A stretch of 64,000 nucleotides of DNA. It comes from Ichthyophis bannanicus. Lineage: Eukaryota > Chordata > Amphibia > Gymnophiona > Ichthyophiidae. A model generated the notes under the pieces. It saw only the letters and a list, made by a program, of their open reading frames with translations. It ran no database searches and had not been told where the DNA came from. The stretch spans positions 131,213,596-131,277,595 of the forward strand of contig CM066045.1 in the NCBI GenBank assembly GCA_033557465.1. Reading direction: 5' to 3'. The translations under genes and the position numbers were made by a program. Positions 1 through 11,874 of this stretch are shown here, one piece after another. Within the stretch, counting starts at the first letter, position 1. Each line of letters starts with the position of its first letter.

Positions 1-774
1 GATTAGGCCCCAGAGAAGAGAACCCATATATTTCACTGAAAAGAAATACAATATAGCACTATGGGGGAGCCTAGCCATGCCGGGGTCACTGCTCAGTCAG
101 GGTGAGAGTGACCTCCCAGCATCCTAGCAGGACTTGCTGTGGCCACCCTGTCGGTGCAGGTAGTGACCGGGCACTACAATGTCCGAGCCATTGCCCTATG
201 CCCTGTGCTGATGCATCCAGGCCAGGCCACCCTGTCCAGGCTATTCCCACAGTACCTTGCTCCTCATTATGCACATTGGCAGGCCAATACTGGCAACAGT
301 GCTAGCAGTGTGGGCTGAGGAAGGTGTTAGCAGCCACCACACACTCGATAGACAGACACACACTCCCCACACCTATGCCAGCATTGTGATTTGGCAGCCC
401 TGGCCACCGCACCAGTCCTGGGCACAGTGCAGGCATGGCTATGGTACGCAATACTGTTGGGGTCACTCCCCAGGGTGGTAAATGCTGTCAGACACCAGAC
501 CTGAAGCACACTCCACAAACATCAGAAAGGTTGCTATGATGCAGCTCAATCAGCAGATTGTGCTGAACTTACGAATTGCTATCTGCCAGTAATCATAGCA
601 ACCTTTTGATAGCTGTGTACCGTATTCCCAGGTTTAGGGTGGCATTGCTAAGGTATGCAAGTGCTAGTATTGGGAGATGCACGCAGGGCCCAACATCCTG
701 CCTCTCCAGGAGGCATTGGATAATGGAGCCTGTGGGTGCGGGTGTGTCTGCCCCTGTTGGCCGCTGCTTTAGGG

Positions 775-967
775 CAGAGGTTCCCAACTCCAGTCCTAGT
801 GGGCCAAACACTGTTTGGGTTTTCATGCTGTCCCTAATAAATATGCATGAGATACATCTGCATACCATGGGGGCGGCGCATAGAAATGCAGCACAGCCAT
901 ATTTATTAGAGGCAGCATGGAACCTGAATGGTGCTTGGCCCTCCAGGACTGCATTTGGGAGACTCTG
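775..967. mobile_element. hAT-like MITE nested in Harbinger copy 1
   Basis: The element starts CAGAGGTTCCCAACTCCAGT and its reverse complement starts CAGAGTCTCCCAAATGCAGT, giving imperfect terminal inverted repeats. The flanking 8-mers ctttaggg (767-774) and ctctaggt (968-975) match at 6 of 8 positions and resemble the CTCTAGAG-like duplications of hAT elements. A related but rearranged copy sits at the equivalent place in the second Harbinger copy. The hAT insertion therefore predates the spread of this Harbinger subfamily. Confidence 0.65.
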
Positions 968-2293
968 CTCTAGGTAATGCACATGTTTATGGTGTCTGTG
1001 CTCTGTAGGGTAAAATGTAGGTGTTTTGGGCATGTTTACGTCATCTGCAATAAAGGTGCTGTCTGTATTAGCACGTTTTAGTAGTGGGTAAAATATGGGG
1101 ACTGGGATGGCAGGGACCACAGCTGGGACTTGACTGGCTGTGTGCACTGCACCACTGTGTTGCCACAGAGACAGTGCATTCCCTGGGGATACAATGACTG
1201 TTCATCAGACAGGGCCTGTCTGTTGCAGTTCATGGCACCCACCTACACAGGGCTAGGCCACGGTCTGCTGTGGGCAGCAGCCACTGGCCCTTCCACCACC
1301 AGTACCTCTCTGCCACCATGCTGACATGCCCTTCTGCTGGTGGTGCTGGTGGTGCGCGATCTTAGGCCATCCAGTGTGCGGGTAGGTGGCTGCCTATGGG
1401 GCGGGTTCTGGGGTAGGGGTGCCTGCATAGCTGTCCACGCTTCCCCCCAGCGCCGCCTGCCAATGTTCTGTGCCCTTGAGGGTACCTGCTGGGTACTATC
1501 GCCTGTGACACTGTGGGAAGCACACTCGTGCCCATGTTGGGCCCTCAGCAGTTGCTGTCTGGCTGCTCTACTGTTTCAGCATTCCTATGTGCCACCTAGG
1601 CATCACCCTAGTCTGCACTGTGGCCCAGCTGCACCACAGCATGTGCCGCCTGCAGCCCTCTGTGTCCCCTTTTCCAGCATCGGTCCAGTTGCCCGTTCCG
1701 ACATGCCCGCCCTGCTGTTGCGGAACATGTGCACGCCATAGGAAACCTGTCCAATAGAGAGGGAAAACCCTGCTCAGCGCAATTACACTGTGGGCTCATT
1801 CACCTTGTATGGGGACAGAGCATAGACCCTTCCAAAATTCATATCTTTTTTTTTTTAGCTTTCTTGGGCATGTTTTTTGCTGTTTTCTATTAATATAACT
1901 ATTGGCCAGCTTGGTTATGGTTTTTTTTTCCATTTTGTTCAGGTCATTTTCAATGTTTATTTGCCCTTTTGTTCTGTGCACATGTATTACACTTATCAGT
2001 TTTTGTAGGTTTCTCTGGTTTTGCTGTACATTGCTGACGGAAATGGTTTCTTTTCCCTTTAAATCTGCTCTAACGCGAGGGTTTCACTGGCATTAGTTTT
2101 CAGCCCCGGATTCCACGGCGTTAGTGTGCAGGGAGCCTCTCCCATCCCACTCTCTGCCCATTGACCCTCTATCTCCGCCCCTGGGGAGTCTTCCTCCACC
2201 CTCCGGGAGCTTTTCTCCGCCCTCAGCGCTCATTTGCGCCGCTGCACGCATTATTGTGCACTAAGGTACCTTAGCGCCCAGTAACGCGCCTTC

Positions 2294-2323
2294 ATCGGGC
2301 GATAAGGTACCTTATCGCCCGAT
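2294..2323. repeat. Perfect 30-bp palindrome, Harbinger subterminal region
   Basis: The sequence is self-complementary over 30 bases centred on GGTACC at 2306-2311. A shorter palindrome (ctaaggtaccttag) lies just to its left at 2261-2274. It is about 45 bp from the element end. The other copy has a longer but different palindrome in the same place. Confidence 0.85.
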
Positions 2324-2370
2324 AACGTCACCGGGTGCACGTTAAGACTGCTTAGTAAACATACCCCTTA

Positions 2371-3625
2371 GTGTGCCTTAACATAACATTCATTGGTTAA
2401 TGAGCATGAAGTCAACCTAGTGCACAGTAAAACAGCACTATTAAAATGAATGTGTGAAACTAATCAAAAAAATCCAAAAACCTGGAAAAATTTGTGAAAA
2501 AATTAAAACTAATGGAATTTTTCTTGTCTTTGCACATCTCTACTAGATATTATCACAATTCTAATATTGCAGTATATTCTTTATATAGAAAATAAATGTC
2601 ACCAGGTAAGTTACAAAAAAAAAATCAGGATAGATTTTAGTTAAATTATAAATATTTTCCATAAATCTCTGTGCAAGGTAGAAATATATCATTTCTAGAT
2701 TTGTGTAAAAAAACCTGAACCTGAGATCCATTCAGTTTAGCAGACAAAAATTTCCATATATATATATTTTCAAATAGCTTTGTTTTCCATAGTAATATCT
2801 CTGGAGGTTTTCATCAAGCCATTTGATTAAATTACATCACCCGGCAATTAAGCTTGGTTTACTTAGAATCCGTCTGTAGAATTTTGGTATGGAAAAGTAT
2901 TTTCTTGCAAAAATCCCTCAAGACAAATGTGAGAGCACAATTAGCCTCCTAAAGCGTTTGCTGGTCCAAAGCACGGTAGTTGTGGAAGCCCACACATATA
3001 TTTAGCCAGTCTTAGAAGATAATATTCAGTTAGGTCACTCTACCGAGGCCTTTCAACAATTGCCAGATCTACTGTAGATACAATGATACATTTCTATAGT
3101 CCTGAAAAAAATATGGGAGTGATTTTAAAACTGTGCATAATAAGTGCACACACATTTTTCCCTTCACGGGTTTTGGCAAAATTTCAAAATAAAAGTATGC
3201 AGATACTGTCGCTTTAAAAATGACCCTGGAGAATTTCAGCTCCTACATTTAGACTTTCTCCTTAGCATTCACAAATGTTCTTGATTAATTACACGTATAT
3301 GTCTGACTTCCCAAAAGTATATGCCGAAGCACAAGCTCCTCCCCAATCCTGTCTGCAGAAAGGCCTCTCTGCAGTCCAGGTAAACAGGGATCTATGACCA
3401 GAGCTGGTGCAAGGATATGAGGAGGTGGATGCCCGAGGTGGATCTCATTCCCAGAGGCACGCCTGCCCCCACTCCTGCCCCTCTCTGGAACATGTAGTGG
3501 CAGCAATACTTTGTGGTACCCGAGTTACCACCTTCTCTGATGCTGAAGTGCTGTTTGTGCTTTCGCTCCCTCTGGTTCTTCTTAGGGGGTTATTCTGTGC
3601 CACAAATAGCAGTTGTATGGAGAGG
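2371..3625. other. No gene recognised; AT-rich
   Basis: The stretch is AT-rich with short homopolymers and a TATATATA run near 2757. No long open frame, LINE motif or RNA gene was recognised. An old unclassified repeat cannot be excluded. Confidence 0.6.
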
Positions 3626-3639
3626 TTAGATGAGGATGG

Positions 3640-4690
3640 GGAAGTGGTGAATAGGGGGTGGAGGCAGGGTGGGCAGTCATCGGCCCTGGACGTACAGGGA
3701 CGATTCCAATGTTGGCCCTGTACGTCCAGGGCCGACGGCTTAAACGGGGAACTTATTCATAAGAACATAAGATATGCCATACTGGGTCAGACCAAGGTCC
3801 ATCAATCCCAGTATCCTGTTTCCAACAGTGGCCAATCTAGGTCATACGTACCTAGCAGTTTCCCCAAAAGACACAGGTTCCACAATGCTTGTACTGGGTC
3901 AAGCATTGATATCCTGGGTCCCTTCTTAATAATGGTTTATGGACCTTTCCTCCAGGAACTTGTCCAAACCTTTTTTAAACCCAGCTACACTAATAGCCTT
4001 TACTACATCCTCCGGTAACAAATTCCAGAGTTTGATTACACGTTGAGTGAAAAAATATTTTCTTTTATTAGTCTTAAATAGTTTTTACCCTGTAGCTTCA
4101 TTGCATGTCCCCTAGTCTTTCTATATTCTGATAACGTAAACAATCGATCTACGTTTACCCGTTCCACTCCGTTCATTAATTTATAGACTTCTATCATATC
4201 TCCCCTCAGCCGTCTCTTTTCCAGATTAAAGAGCCCTAACCTTTTTAGCCTTTCTTCATAGGAGTATCCTTCCATCCCCTTTCCATTCCACCTTTGAGTT
4301 CCCCGATCTTGCAGGGGAAGGCGGCCCAGGGTTCAAAAGAGGAGGCAGGGGACAGAGGAAATTCCCCGCAGTCCGACCCTGACCTTGGGAGGCTGGATCA
4401 GGGGGTTGGGCTATGGGGAAAGCATTTTTCTGTGCTGGTACCGGGGATCGCAGCTTTACAATGGAGCTGTGTTGCCATGACAACCGGACGCCATGGCTCC
4501 GCAGCTCCATTGTAGAGCCCTGACTGAGCTACGTGCCGGCTGGGCTGAATCGCAGTCCCGGCCTGGATGTACAGGCCTGATCGCGATTCTGATCCCGCGG
4601 GGCTAGACAACCCCCCTGCAGGATCAATATTGTGAACCCCTCTGTATGTCCGGCTCAGACCGGACATACAGAGGGGCTGTACGTCTCCGA
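3640..4690. mobile_element. MITE family 'G' remnant, split by a CR1
   Basis: Parts 3640-3758 and 4278-4690 flank a CR1 insertion. The left part contains repeated and inverted 'gtacaggg/ccctgtac' blocks and runs into 'aacttattc'; the right part starts 'ccattccacctttga'. Joined in position they recall the central palindrome 'cttattccacctttgaagtggaataag' of the intact relative at 26977-27499. Other relatives are at 23200-23405 and 42339-42680. The termini of this copy were not identified with confidence. Confidence 0.5.
3759..4277 (-). mobile_element. CR1 LINE, subfamily A, 3' end
   Basis: This is a minus-strand CR1 3' end. Translation of the complement gives the C-terminal reverse-transcriptase-ORF signature [20 protein letters not shown] then [11 protein letters not shown], followed by a [13 protein letters not shown] block (here KTRGHAMKL). 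The 3' untranslated part includes 'gccatactgggtcagaccaa', the hallmark of vertebrate CR1 3' ends, and finishes at 'aagaacata'. It is truncated at its 5' side and has frame breaks in the C-terminal part. Confidence 0.9.
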
Positions 4691-4783
4691 TGGAATGAGA
4701 ACTCACTGTTTAAAAGGAAGTGGAATTTGAGGGGGGAGGGAAGCACAAATGGCACCACAGTTATGCTGCCTTGTTTCAGAGTA

Positions 4784-4981
4784 GGGTTGCCAACTGCCTC
4801 CAGATGCACCCAATAGGCTTGATCCAGTCCTGTGGTTACCCCATTGCATGCAGGGACATGTAGTTCTGATTTCTCCATTGCACTCTATAAGAAAAACAAG
4901 ACTACATATCTCTGCATGCAATAGGGTAAACCCAGGACTGGATCAAGCCTATCAGGCGCATCTGCAGCACGTTAGCAACCC
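4784..4981. mobile_element. Palindromic MITE flanked by TA
   Basis: Long imperfect inverted arms begin GGGTTGCCAACTGCCTCCAG on the left and GGGTTGCTAACGTGCTGCAG on the reverse-complemented right. They include the shared block 'ggcttgatccagtcctg'. The element is flanked by TA (4782-4783, 4982-4983), as for Tc1/mariner-type MITEs. It has no coding capacity. Confidence 0.6.
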
Positions 4982-5060
4982 TATTCCAGAGAGGGGCGGC
5001 CCACTGACCATGGGTGCACTAGGCGACCGCCTAGTTCTCCTAATGATCACACCGCCCTGT

Positions 5061-5766
5061 TTTGGGTATTGCACCAGGAAGTAAATTGGGCAAGACTGAA
5101 TGAGCCCTACAGTTCTTATCTTGCAACATTGTCTGTGTTTCCGTGATAATCCGCTAACATGTGAACTCAGTTTGTGCATTATGAAATCTACAAGGAGACA
5201 AAAACACTAATTCTTTAGAAGTTAACACTGTCTTGTACAAAATGGGGACAACCCTCCCCCTACTCACTCCCCAAGTAAACTTTCTGCAAGTCTGCCTTAA
5301 TTGCTGCCTTGATGGGATGCATTTTGTGAAACTGCTGCACCTGCCAATAATATGCCACATCCACTTTAGCCAAATTTTGCTATTTATTTGTGAACTTCAG
5401 TGGGGAAGATGGGGGAAGATAAGTCTGACCAGTGTGATTGTTCCATAAGTTCATTATGGTCATATTCAGATTGCCCTCCTACTGTCAGATACAAAGAATT
5501 AGACTACTGTTTCCAGCCTCGGGAACCAGAGGAATTTTGTCAACAGGAGTGTATGCAAAAACAAGAGCAATTAAGACTATGCATTCTCAAAAGCTTGATG
5601 GATCCAAGTTGACAAAGGCCTTGCGAGTAATTAATTTGAATGATGTTGGCCGCCTAATGGCCATGTCTTATCCCAGAGTGAAAGGCATTTTACTATCTCT
5701 GCCAGCCAGAGGGGTTTCTGCTGTAGAATGTTACTGTACCTCTCACCTCGTAGCAACTGGAGCTTC
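5061..5766. other. No gene recognised
   Basis: Open frames up to 183 codons occur, but none shows a recognisable domain and the base composition is unremarkable. A short hAT-like fragment (4988-5060, 'ggcggccc...ctaggcgaccgcctag') lies directly to the left. Confidence 0.5.
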
Positions 5767-6455
5767 GAGGTATGACAAAAAAGAAACGAGACTGTCTCAT
5801 AAATGTTTTATTACAAAATCTACAGAGAAATTACACATTGTCCCCTTCAAAGTAATCCCCTCCCCAGAGTTAATGTACTTCTGCATTCACTTCTGCCACG
5901 TACAGAAGCACTCGGTAAAGTCCTCCTCCTTGAGGTCCGTCAGCTCCCTCTTCACAGTGGCCTTGATCTCTTCTACAGAGGCGAAATGAGTTCCTTTGAG
6001 CACAGTCTTCAGTATGGGGAAGAGCCAGAAGTCGATTGGTGCGAGATCTGGAGAATAAGGAGGGTGGTCGAGAGCTGTGATCTGTTTGTTGGCAAGAACT
6101 GTCTCACACTGAGCGCGGTGTGCGCGGTCGCGTTGTCGTGGTGGAGTTTCTCCATTTTCTCTATAAGCCTTTTGGAGAAGTTGGAGACACTCAATTGGGC
6201 CCTTCTCCAAATTAACCAGAAATTTCAAGTTGATTCTTTGCTCCATATTTCTGCCACCTCCAGTTGCGTGACAAAGCGATGGAGCAGTGTGCTACAAAAA
6301 AACCTGAAAAAGAAAAAAAGAGTGAGAGAGATGAAAAATATTATAGCAGAATAGTGGTGAGATGTTGCACAACACAGTGACATAAGCGGTTAGCCAATTG
6401 GCATTGAATCATGGGCGTGGCTGCCACAGTCTCGTTTCTTTTTTGTCACACCTCA
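5767..6455 (-). mobile_element. Mariner-type transposon, internal deletion derivative
   Basis: Terminal inverted repeats of about 28 bp are nearly identical: the left starts GAGGTATGACAAAAAAGAAA and the right complement GAGGTGTGACAAAAAAGAAA. The right flank keeps TA; the left flank is mutated. The element is only about 690 bp, against about 1.3 kb for an autonomous mariner. Codons from the two ends of the transposase are joined inside it. Confidence 0.85.
5887..6246 (-). pseudogene. Mariner transposase, N- and C-terminus fused by deletion
   Basis: The frame starts MEQRINLKFLVNLEKG, a typical mariner N-terminus (helix-turn-helix start). It then passes within about 60 residues to HPPYSPDLAPIDFWLFP, the motif around the third acidic residue of the DD34D catalytic triad. 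The middle, including the first two catalytic aspartates and most of the DNA-binding domain, is missing. The product could not cut DNA. The 119-codon open frame spans the deletion junction, so either the deletion kept the frame or the junction happens to be open. Confidence 0.85.
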
Positions 6456-7640
6456 TAGATCTAAAGGAGCAGAAGTCTCTTAGCTAACAACCAAAATTAA
6501 GCATTACCCAGCTTGCAGACCATTGAAGGAGAAGGCCTGCAACTTACTTTACACTTTTTTTTTTTTAATGTGAGGAATGTTGAGGCTAGCCAGATTCAAA
6601 AGCTCAGTCACAGGGCCGCGCTCCATTCGGCGAACCAAGCAGTCACCTAGAGCGCCAGTGATCAGAGGCTGGCCCATTGCTGCTGCGGTCGCCCCTCTCT
6701 GGAGCCTGCAACAGCAGCAATTACTTCTAAACTGCGACACTGCACTTACCGGTGCTGCATTACCGTTTCTGTTTCCACCCCCTCCCCCTCTGATGCAAAC
6801 TTCTTGTTTGAAAGGGGGGACAGAAGTGACTCATCCAGATTCCGAGCCCAGATTCCAGCTGAGATGGAAGACCAAAGGAAAGGAAGAAATTGTCCTTGCC
6901 TCTCTCCTGGTCTGTGCATGTTCGCCTTTTTCCCTTCCCTTTCCCCAATCACATACAGCTCCTTTGATTTATGCATCCCAGATGCGGCCCTCTGCATTCC
7001 TTCACATTTAAAGTTTAATTTTCAAGTATTTGAACAATCTTCTCGTTTCTGCAGATCACTTCTCATATTGTCTTCCTCTTACACTATACACAAAAGAATA
7101 TTCAAAATGTGGTCCATCTCAGGGGTAATAACACACTATCACACTGCCAGACACTTTTCGAAATAACACAAAACCTGCAAGAAGACAGAATCTATATGAT
7201 AATCTTACCATACCACAACAGCCTTAACTTCTAGGATTCACACTGCAGCAATCCTACCTGTTAAAAGCCAGCACTAGCCCTATACCAAAGCCCTAGAGTA
7301 CTAGACTACCTATTACTGCTACAGCTCCCCATACAGAAACTATATGCTAGCAGAATAGTAACCTCAATTTTACAAAGAGAATCTGAACAGACCTTCAGCT
7401 AATACAGAATGAGAGACCACAAATTAGAAACAAACAGGCAGATAAAAACTGTAATAGAAAATAGAAACCTCTCCCAAAAAATAAAAAAGCTAGACTTCTT
7501 TGAGCAGTACAGTAGTTTAAAAATAGAAACTGGAATGTGTTTCCTTTTATTTTGTATAAAATATAAAAATAGAGAAGGTGTCCCACAAATGGACACCTTC
7601 CAATTTTTCATTTCTACCTTTGTCATGTGACCCTTCTTAT
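6456..7640. other. No gene; possible hAT-like fragment at 6610-6740
   Basis: A segment starting 'cagggccgcgctccattcgg' and containing 'cacctagagcgccagtgatc' resembles the end of hAT-type repeats with CAGNGCCG termini. The second end was not found. The rest has no recognised gene. Confidence 0.35.
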
Positions 7641-7868
7641 TAATTGAGTTGGTTCCCGTGTCTCTGTTTCACTTTCCTTGTGTGATTCTTCTAAGTTCTT
7701 TTCCAGGGTCTCTCTTCCATTTTTCTCTCTTCTCCTGTCTTCTTCCCTTCCTTCTCTATATCTCTCTGATACCGATCTTCCTTTTCATCTTTTTCTTTCA
7801 TTTTCATCTTCTGTATTCCTCCGCTCGGTTTTAATCCATCTCTCAAATCACTTTTGAAGAACCATCTG
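7641..7868 (+). repeat. Pyrimidine-rich tract and putative L2-like LINE segment left of DIRS
   Basis: 7641-7830 is strongly CT-rich. The last bases before the DIRS (7845-7868) can be read LKSLLKNHLF across the insertion site. This resembles the 'FKSLLKTHLF' end of L2-type reverse transcriptase ORFs. An L2-like 3' tail continues on the other side of the DIRS at 15340-15552, so the DIRS probably landed in an L2-like copy. Confidence 0.4.
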
Positions 7869-7882
7869 TTCCTGATCGTCCC

Positions 7883-8000
7883 TCCAGGCTAGTCCCGGAA
7901 TCTCTGGGTTGTCAACCTCTACCAGCAGCTTTGGAGACTGAGGAACTTCAGGTCTGTGACATCGCCATAGGAGCTGGATCCGCCTCCTCACCTCAGTTTA
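7883..8000 (+). repeat. DIRS left inverted terminal repeat
   Basis: Its reverse complement matches 15172-15294 with a handful of differences, including a short indel near 'catcgccataggagc' versus 'catcaccagtatataggagc'. Confidence 0.9.
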
Positions 8001-8760
8001 TCAGTCTCCAAAGCAGCTAGGGAGGTGTGAGCCCAGAGGTTCCAGGGCTCACTTGAGGAACAATTGAGTAACAGTATAGAGATTTCTTTTCTTTTTGTGG
8101 GAAATTTGGTACATTTCCTTTGCTTTGGGTTAGCTGAGTGTAGTAAGGCTGGTTTGGGGTTTTTTATGCTGGTTTGCCCTGGGATCTGCTGTTCTCCCCC
8201 TAGATTCTCCCCTCCTCTAATGGGCGCTGGGGGGGCAGCATCTTTATTTGCTACGGGGAACAGATCTGCAGCTGGGTACCGTCCCGTTGGTGTGGGGACC
8301 GGACTCAGTTTGGCTGAGACCGCAGTTTCGGCAGAAGTGTGTTGCCTGCCAGCGCTGACAGAGACAGATTGCACAGGCTTCTTGTTTTGGGGTCTGTTCA
8401 GTTCCGGTAAGACATCGGGGTGAAACCGCGGTAATTTCCTGATTCACCGGACTTGGAGGTAAGAGGAGTGTTGGCCCTGTTAGTGCAGAGGGCGTCAGCT
8501 TTTGAGTGCCGATTTCGGCGGGAACCGCCATCTCAGGGCTGCCGGCCTGACTGCGTGAGTGCTGAGCGGGAAAAGTGCCGTTTTTTTTCTGCGAGCAGTT
8601 TGCGGCCTGCCTGGAGGCCCTCAGGAGCTTCGTTTTGCAAAACCTTAGGCAGGGGTTAGGTGGGGAGGGTCCACTGAAGCCTCTGGAGATATTAAAAAAA
8701 AACAAAAAAAAAACAAATTCTTCAGCTCTTTTTTGGGGTTTTGCATTTGGGGGGCTTCCA

Positions 8761-10269
8761 ATGCCTTCCAAGCAGCTTTGCTTGCTGTGTGGCACGAAGC
8801 GGAGTACCCTTTCTCTAGAAGGGGTCTGCAAGGGCTGCGCACCGGAGTTTGATCCATAAGGGTGCAGGCCACTCCAGAAGACGGAGAGAAGGAGATTGGA
8901 GAGGTCAGAGCAGGACCTTCTTCTTCACTGGCACAGCCAGGCCTGGAACCCGGTGACGGGGTGTCGGCTGCGGCGGCGTCCGCCTTCCTTCCACAGCCGG
9001 GGGTGAGCGGTCTAGCGTCGATTTTTTTCCGCAGACTTTTTGGAACTGCTCCAAAGGTCCTTGAGCAGAGCGCCAGCGGCGTCGTCGTCGTCAGGGGGAC
9101 CCAGGTTGGAACCGGCTCAAAAGAGACCAGGTTCGCCGGGGGCAGCGGTACTATCTGGAATTGCAGCCAAAAAGCTCAAGCCCCGATCAGAGTTGTTCGT
9201 CCCGTCCATTGCTTCTGATGAGGGGCGGTCGGACGAAGAGGTATGCCAGGGTGGGCTAGAAGATCTTGAGGAAGGAGAGATCCCAGACCACGAGGATCAG
9301 GCTCGGGTGGTTAGGGTGTTTTGGCAGGAGGAGCTGCCAGCGCTCATTGCCGAGTCCCTCAAGGCTATTAATATGCCGGATGCCGGTCCGGGGGAGGACG
9401 CTTCCTTGGAGGATCCTCTCTTGCAGGCTGTTCGTAAGACACGGAGGGCCTTTCCGGTGCATAGGGTGTTTAGAGAAATGATTCAGGAAGAGTGGGACAT
9501 GCCGGAGTCCTCCCTTAAGGGGGCACGAGTTATGGCGAGGCTGTACCCTCTCTTGGATCAGGACCGGGAGTTGTTTAAAGCTCCCAGGGTGGATGCGGAT
9601 GTATCTGCGGTGACAAAGAAGACGACTATCCCGATGGAAGGGGCGGCGGCGCTCAAGGATGCGCAGGACCACAAGTTGGAAACGTTGCTCAAACAGATTT
9701 TTGAGGCTAATGCCCTGTCAATGCAAGCCTCCATTTGTGGTGCCTGGGTCGCGCAGGCGTGTTTGCGTTGGGTGCAGCGGGTCCAGAGCGTGTCCTCGTC
9801 AGAGGTGGCCGAGGATGCTGCTAGATTGGAGTCGGGGGCAGCGTATCTCGCCGACATACATTATGACTTGATCAGAGGAATTGCGAAAAGTATGGCTTCG
9901 GCGGTGGCAGGACGTCGGTGTCTCTGGTTGCGCAATTGGTCCGCAGATGGCTCTTCCAAGGCGCGGTTAAGTAAGCTTCCTTTTCGTGGAAAGCTACTGT
10001 TTGGAGAAGATTTGGAGAAGTTGGTTAAGGATTTAGGGGAGTCTAAAGGTGGTAGGTTGCCTGAGGATAAACAGAGACAAATCCGATCGGCCTTCGCTCC
10101 CCAGCAGCAGCAGAGGGAGTTTCGCCGCTTTCCCTCCCCTAGAGTCAATCAGTTTCAGAGGGGTCGGTTTCCGGCCCCGTTCCAGGGTTTTCGGGGGTTT
10201 CGAGGCGCCAACAGGGGTTTTGCATCGGCGACCTCAATCTCCTCCAGTACCTTCAAAAAGTCACAATGA
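8761..10269 (+). pseudogene. DIRS ORF1 (gag-like)
   Basis: The likely start is at 8761, where MPSKQLCLLCGTKRSTL is followed by CKGC, a CxxC...CxxC zinc-ribbon-like N-terminus. This frame stops at 8857-8859. A plausible continuation runs in another frame (8862 to about 9036), then the main open frame 9040-10269 continues. The main part is acidic early (SDEEVCQGGLEDLEEGEIPD) and ends in an Arg/Phe/Gly-rich tail (about residues 365-400 of the long frame) that could bind nucleic acid. It precedes and overlaps the RT frame, as in other DIRS elements. At least two frame breaks make it non-functional as it stands. Confidence 0.75.
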
Positions 10270-11874
10270 AGTCCGGGGGGCCCAGGTGGGGTTAGTTCCC
10301 GTGGGAGGTCAGCTGCGGGATTTTTACCCTGCCTGGGTCCGGCTCACGTCCGATCAATGGGTGTTGGAGGTCGTTCGCAAGGGCTATGCGCTGGAGTTTC
10401 TGCGTCCGGTCGCTGAGTCTTTCGTCAGGTCTCCGTGCTGCACTCGGGCGAAGCGCAAGGCGGTACACGAGACAGTGATACGGCTGCTAACGCTCAAAGC
10501 CATTGTCCCGGTGCCGGCCGACCAATTAGGGTGCGGTCGATACTCCATTTATTTCGTGGTTCCCAAAAAGGAGGGCTCGTGGCGACCCATTCTAGATCTC
10601 AAACGAGTCAATCGTTGTTTGCGCGTCACTCGGTTTCGTATGGAGACCCTCAAGTCGGTCATTCTAGCAGTCCGACAGGGGGAGTTTTTGACATCCTTGG
10701 ATCTGTCGGAGGCATACCTTCACATTCCAATTCGCCAGGATCATCAGAAATTCCTCAGGTTTGCGGTGCCGATGGGTCATTTTCAGTTTCAGGCGCTTCC
10801 GTTTGGTCTGGCGACAGCGCCACGGACATTCACCAAGGTCATGGTGGTGGTGGCGGTGGCGGCGTTGAGACGAGAAGGGGTGCTTGTGCACCCGTATCTG
10901 GACGATTGGTTAATCAGGGCAAAGTCCAGGGAAGAGAGTGTGGCGGCGACGACCAAGGTGGTAAATCTCTTGCAGAGTCTTGGCTGGGTGGTCAATGCAG
11001 CGAAAAGCAGATTGCAGCCGTCTCAGGATCTAGAATATTTAGGAGCTCGGTTCGATACCCGCGTGGGTCGCGTGTTCCTGCCTCAGCATCGGGTTCTGGA
11101 CCTCCGCCGGTTGTTACGTTGGTTTCTCGTTCAGGTCCGTCCCTCAGCTTGGGAGTATTTGCAGGTGCTGGGGACTATGGCGGCGACATTGGAAGTGGTG
11201 CCGTGGGCTCGGGCACACATGCGGCAGTTACAGCGGGCGCTGTTGAGGAGATGGTCACATCAGAGGGGGTCTCTATCGCAAAGATTGGTTTGTCCGCCAC
11301 AGACTCGCAGGGCTTTGGATTGGTGGTTAAGTCCCGGAGGGCTAGAGGTGGGAATGCCTTAGAAGCCCCAGCGTGGATTTCCTTAATGACGGATGCCAGT
11401 CTCTTCGGTTGGGGGACACACTGTCAGGGCCAGCTGCTTCAAGGGCAGTGGTCCGACCTGGAGAGGCAGTGGTCAATCAACCATCTGGAGTTGAAAGCAG
11501 TGGTCTTAGCTCTGCGGGGGTTCAGAGCCGTGCTTCAGGGGAAGGCGGTGCGAGTGTTCTCCGACAATGCGACGGCGGTGGCCTACGTAAACAGCCATGG
11601 AGGCACCAGCAGTGTGGCGCTGGAGACCGAAGCAGAGGGTTTGTTCGAGTGGGCCGAGACGAACCTGGTAGCTCTGTCGGCGGTGCATGTCGCCGGGGTA
11701 GAAAATGTGGAAGCCGATTTTCTGAGCCGGGTAAGAGTGGATCCAGGAGAGTGGGTTCTCCATCCCGAGGTGTTTGCAATGTTGGTAGAGTGCTGGGGGG
11801 CGCCGGTGATGGACCTTATGGCGACCTTTCAGTCTGCAAAGGTGGGTCGCTTCTTCAGCAGGCGCAAAGAACGC

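Larger units (their letters stand above)
1..2367 (-). mobile_element. PIF/Harbinger-like non-autonomous DNA transposon, copy 1 (left end outside window)
   Basis: The right end reads ACATACCCC followed by TTA (2368-2370). It is the same terminus as the complete copy at 36172-39319, which is flanked by TTA on both sides. The copy lies in opposite orientation to that one. Shared internal blocks include 1322-1470, 1800-2090 and the GC-rich stretch 2110-2250. TTA target duplications and termini beginning GGGG are typical of PIF/Harbinger. No DDE transposase or Myb-like second gene could be found, so it is called non-autonomous. Open frames inside it are not conserved as protein between the copies, apart from DNA-level similarity. 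Confidence 0.75.

Noticed and set aside
593..1147. 184-codon frame similar to the 213-codon frame at 37392-38033
   Set aside because: The similarity follows from shared Harbinger DNA. The frames run through a hAT-like MITE and a tRNA-like segment and show no protein domain.
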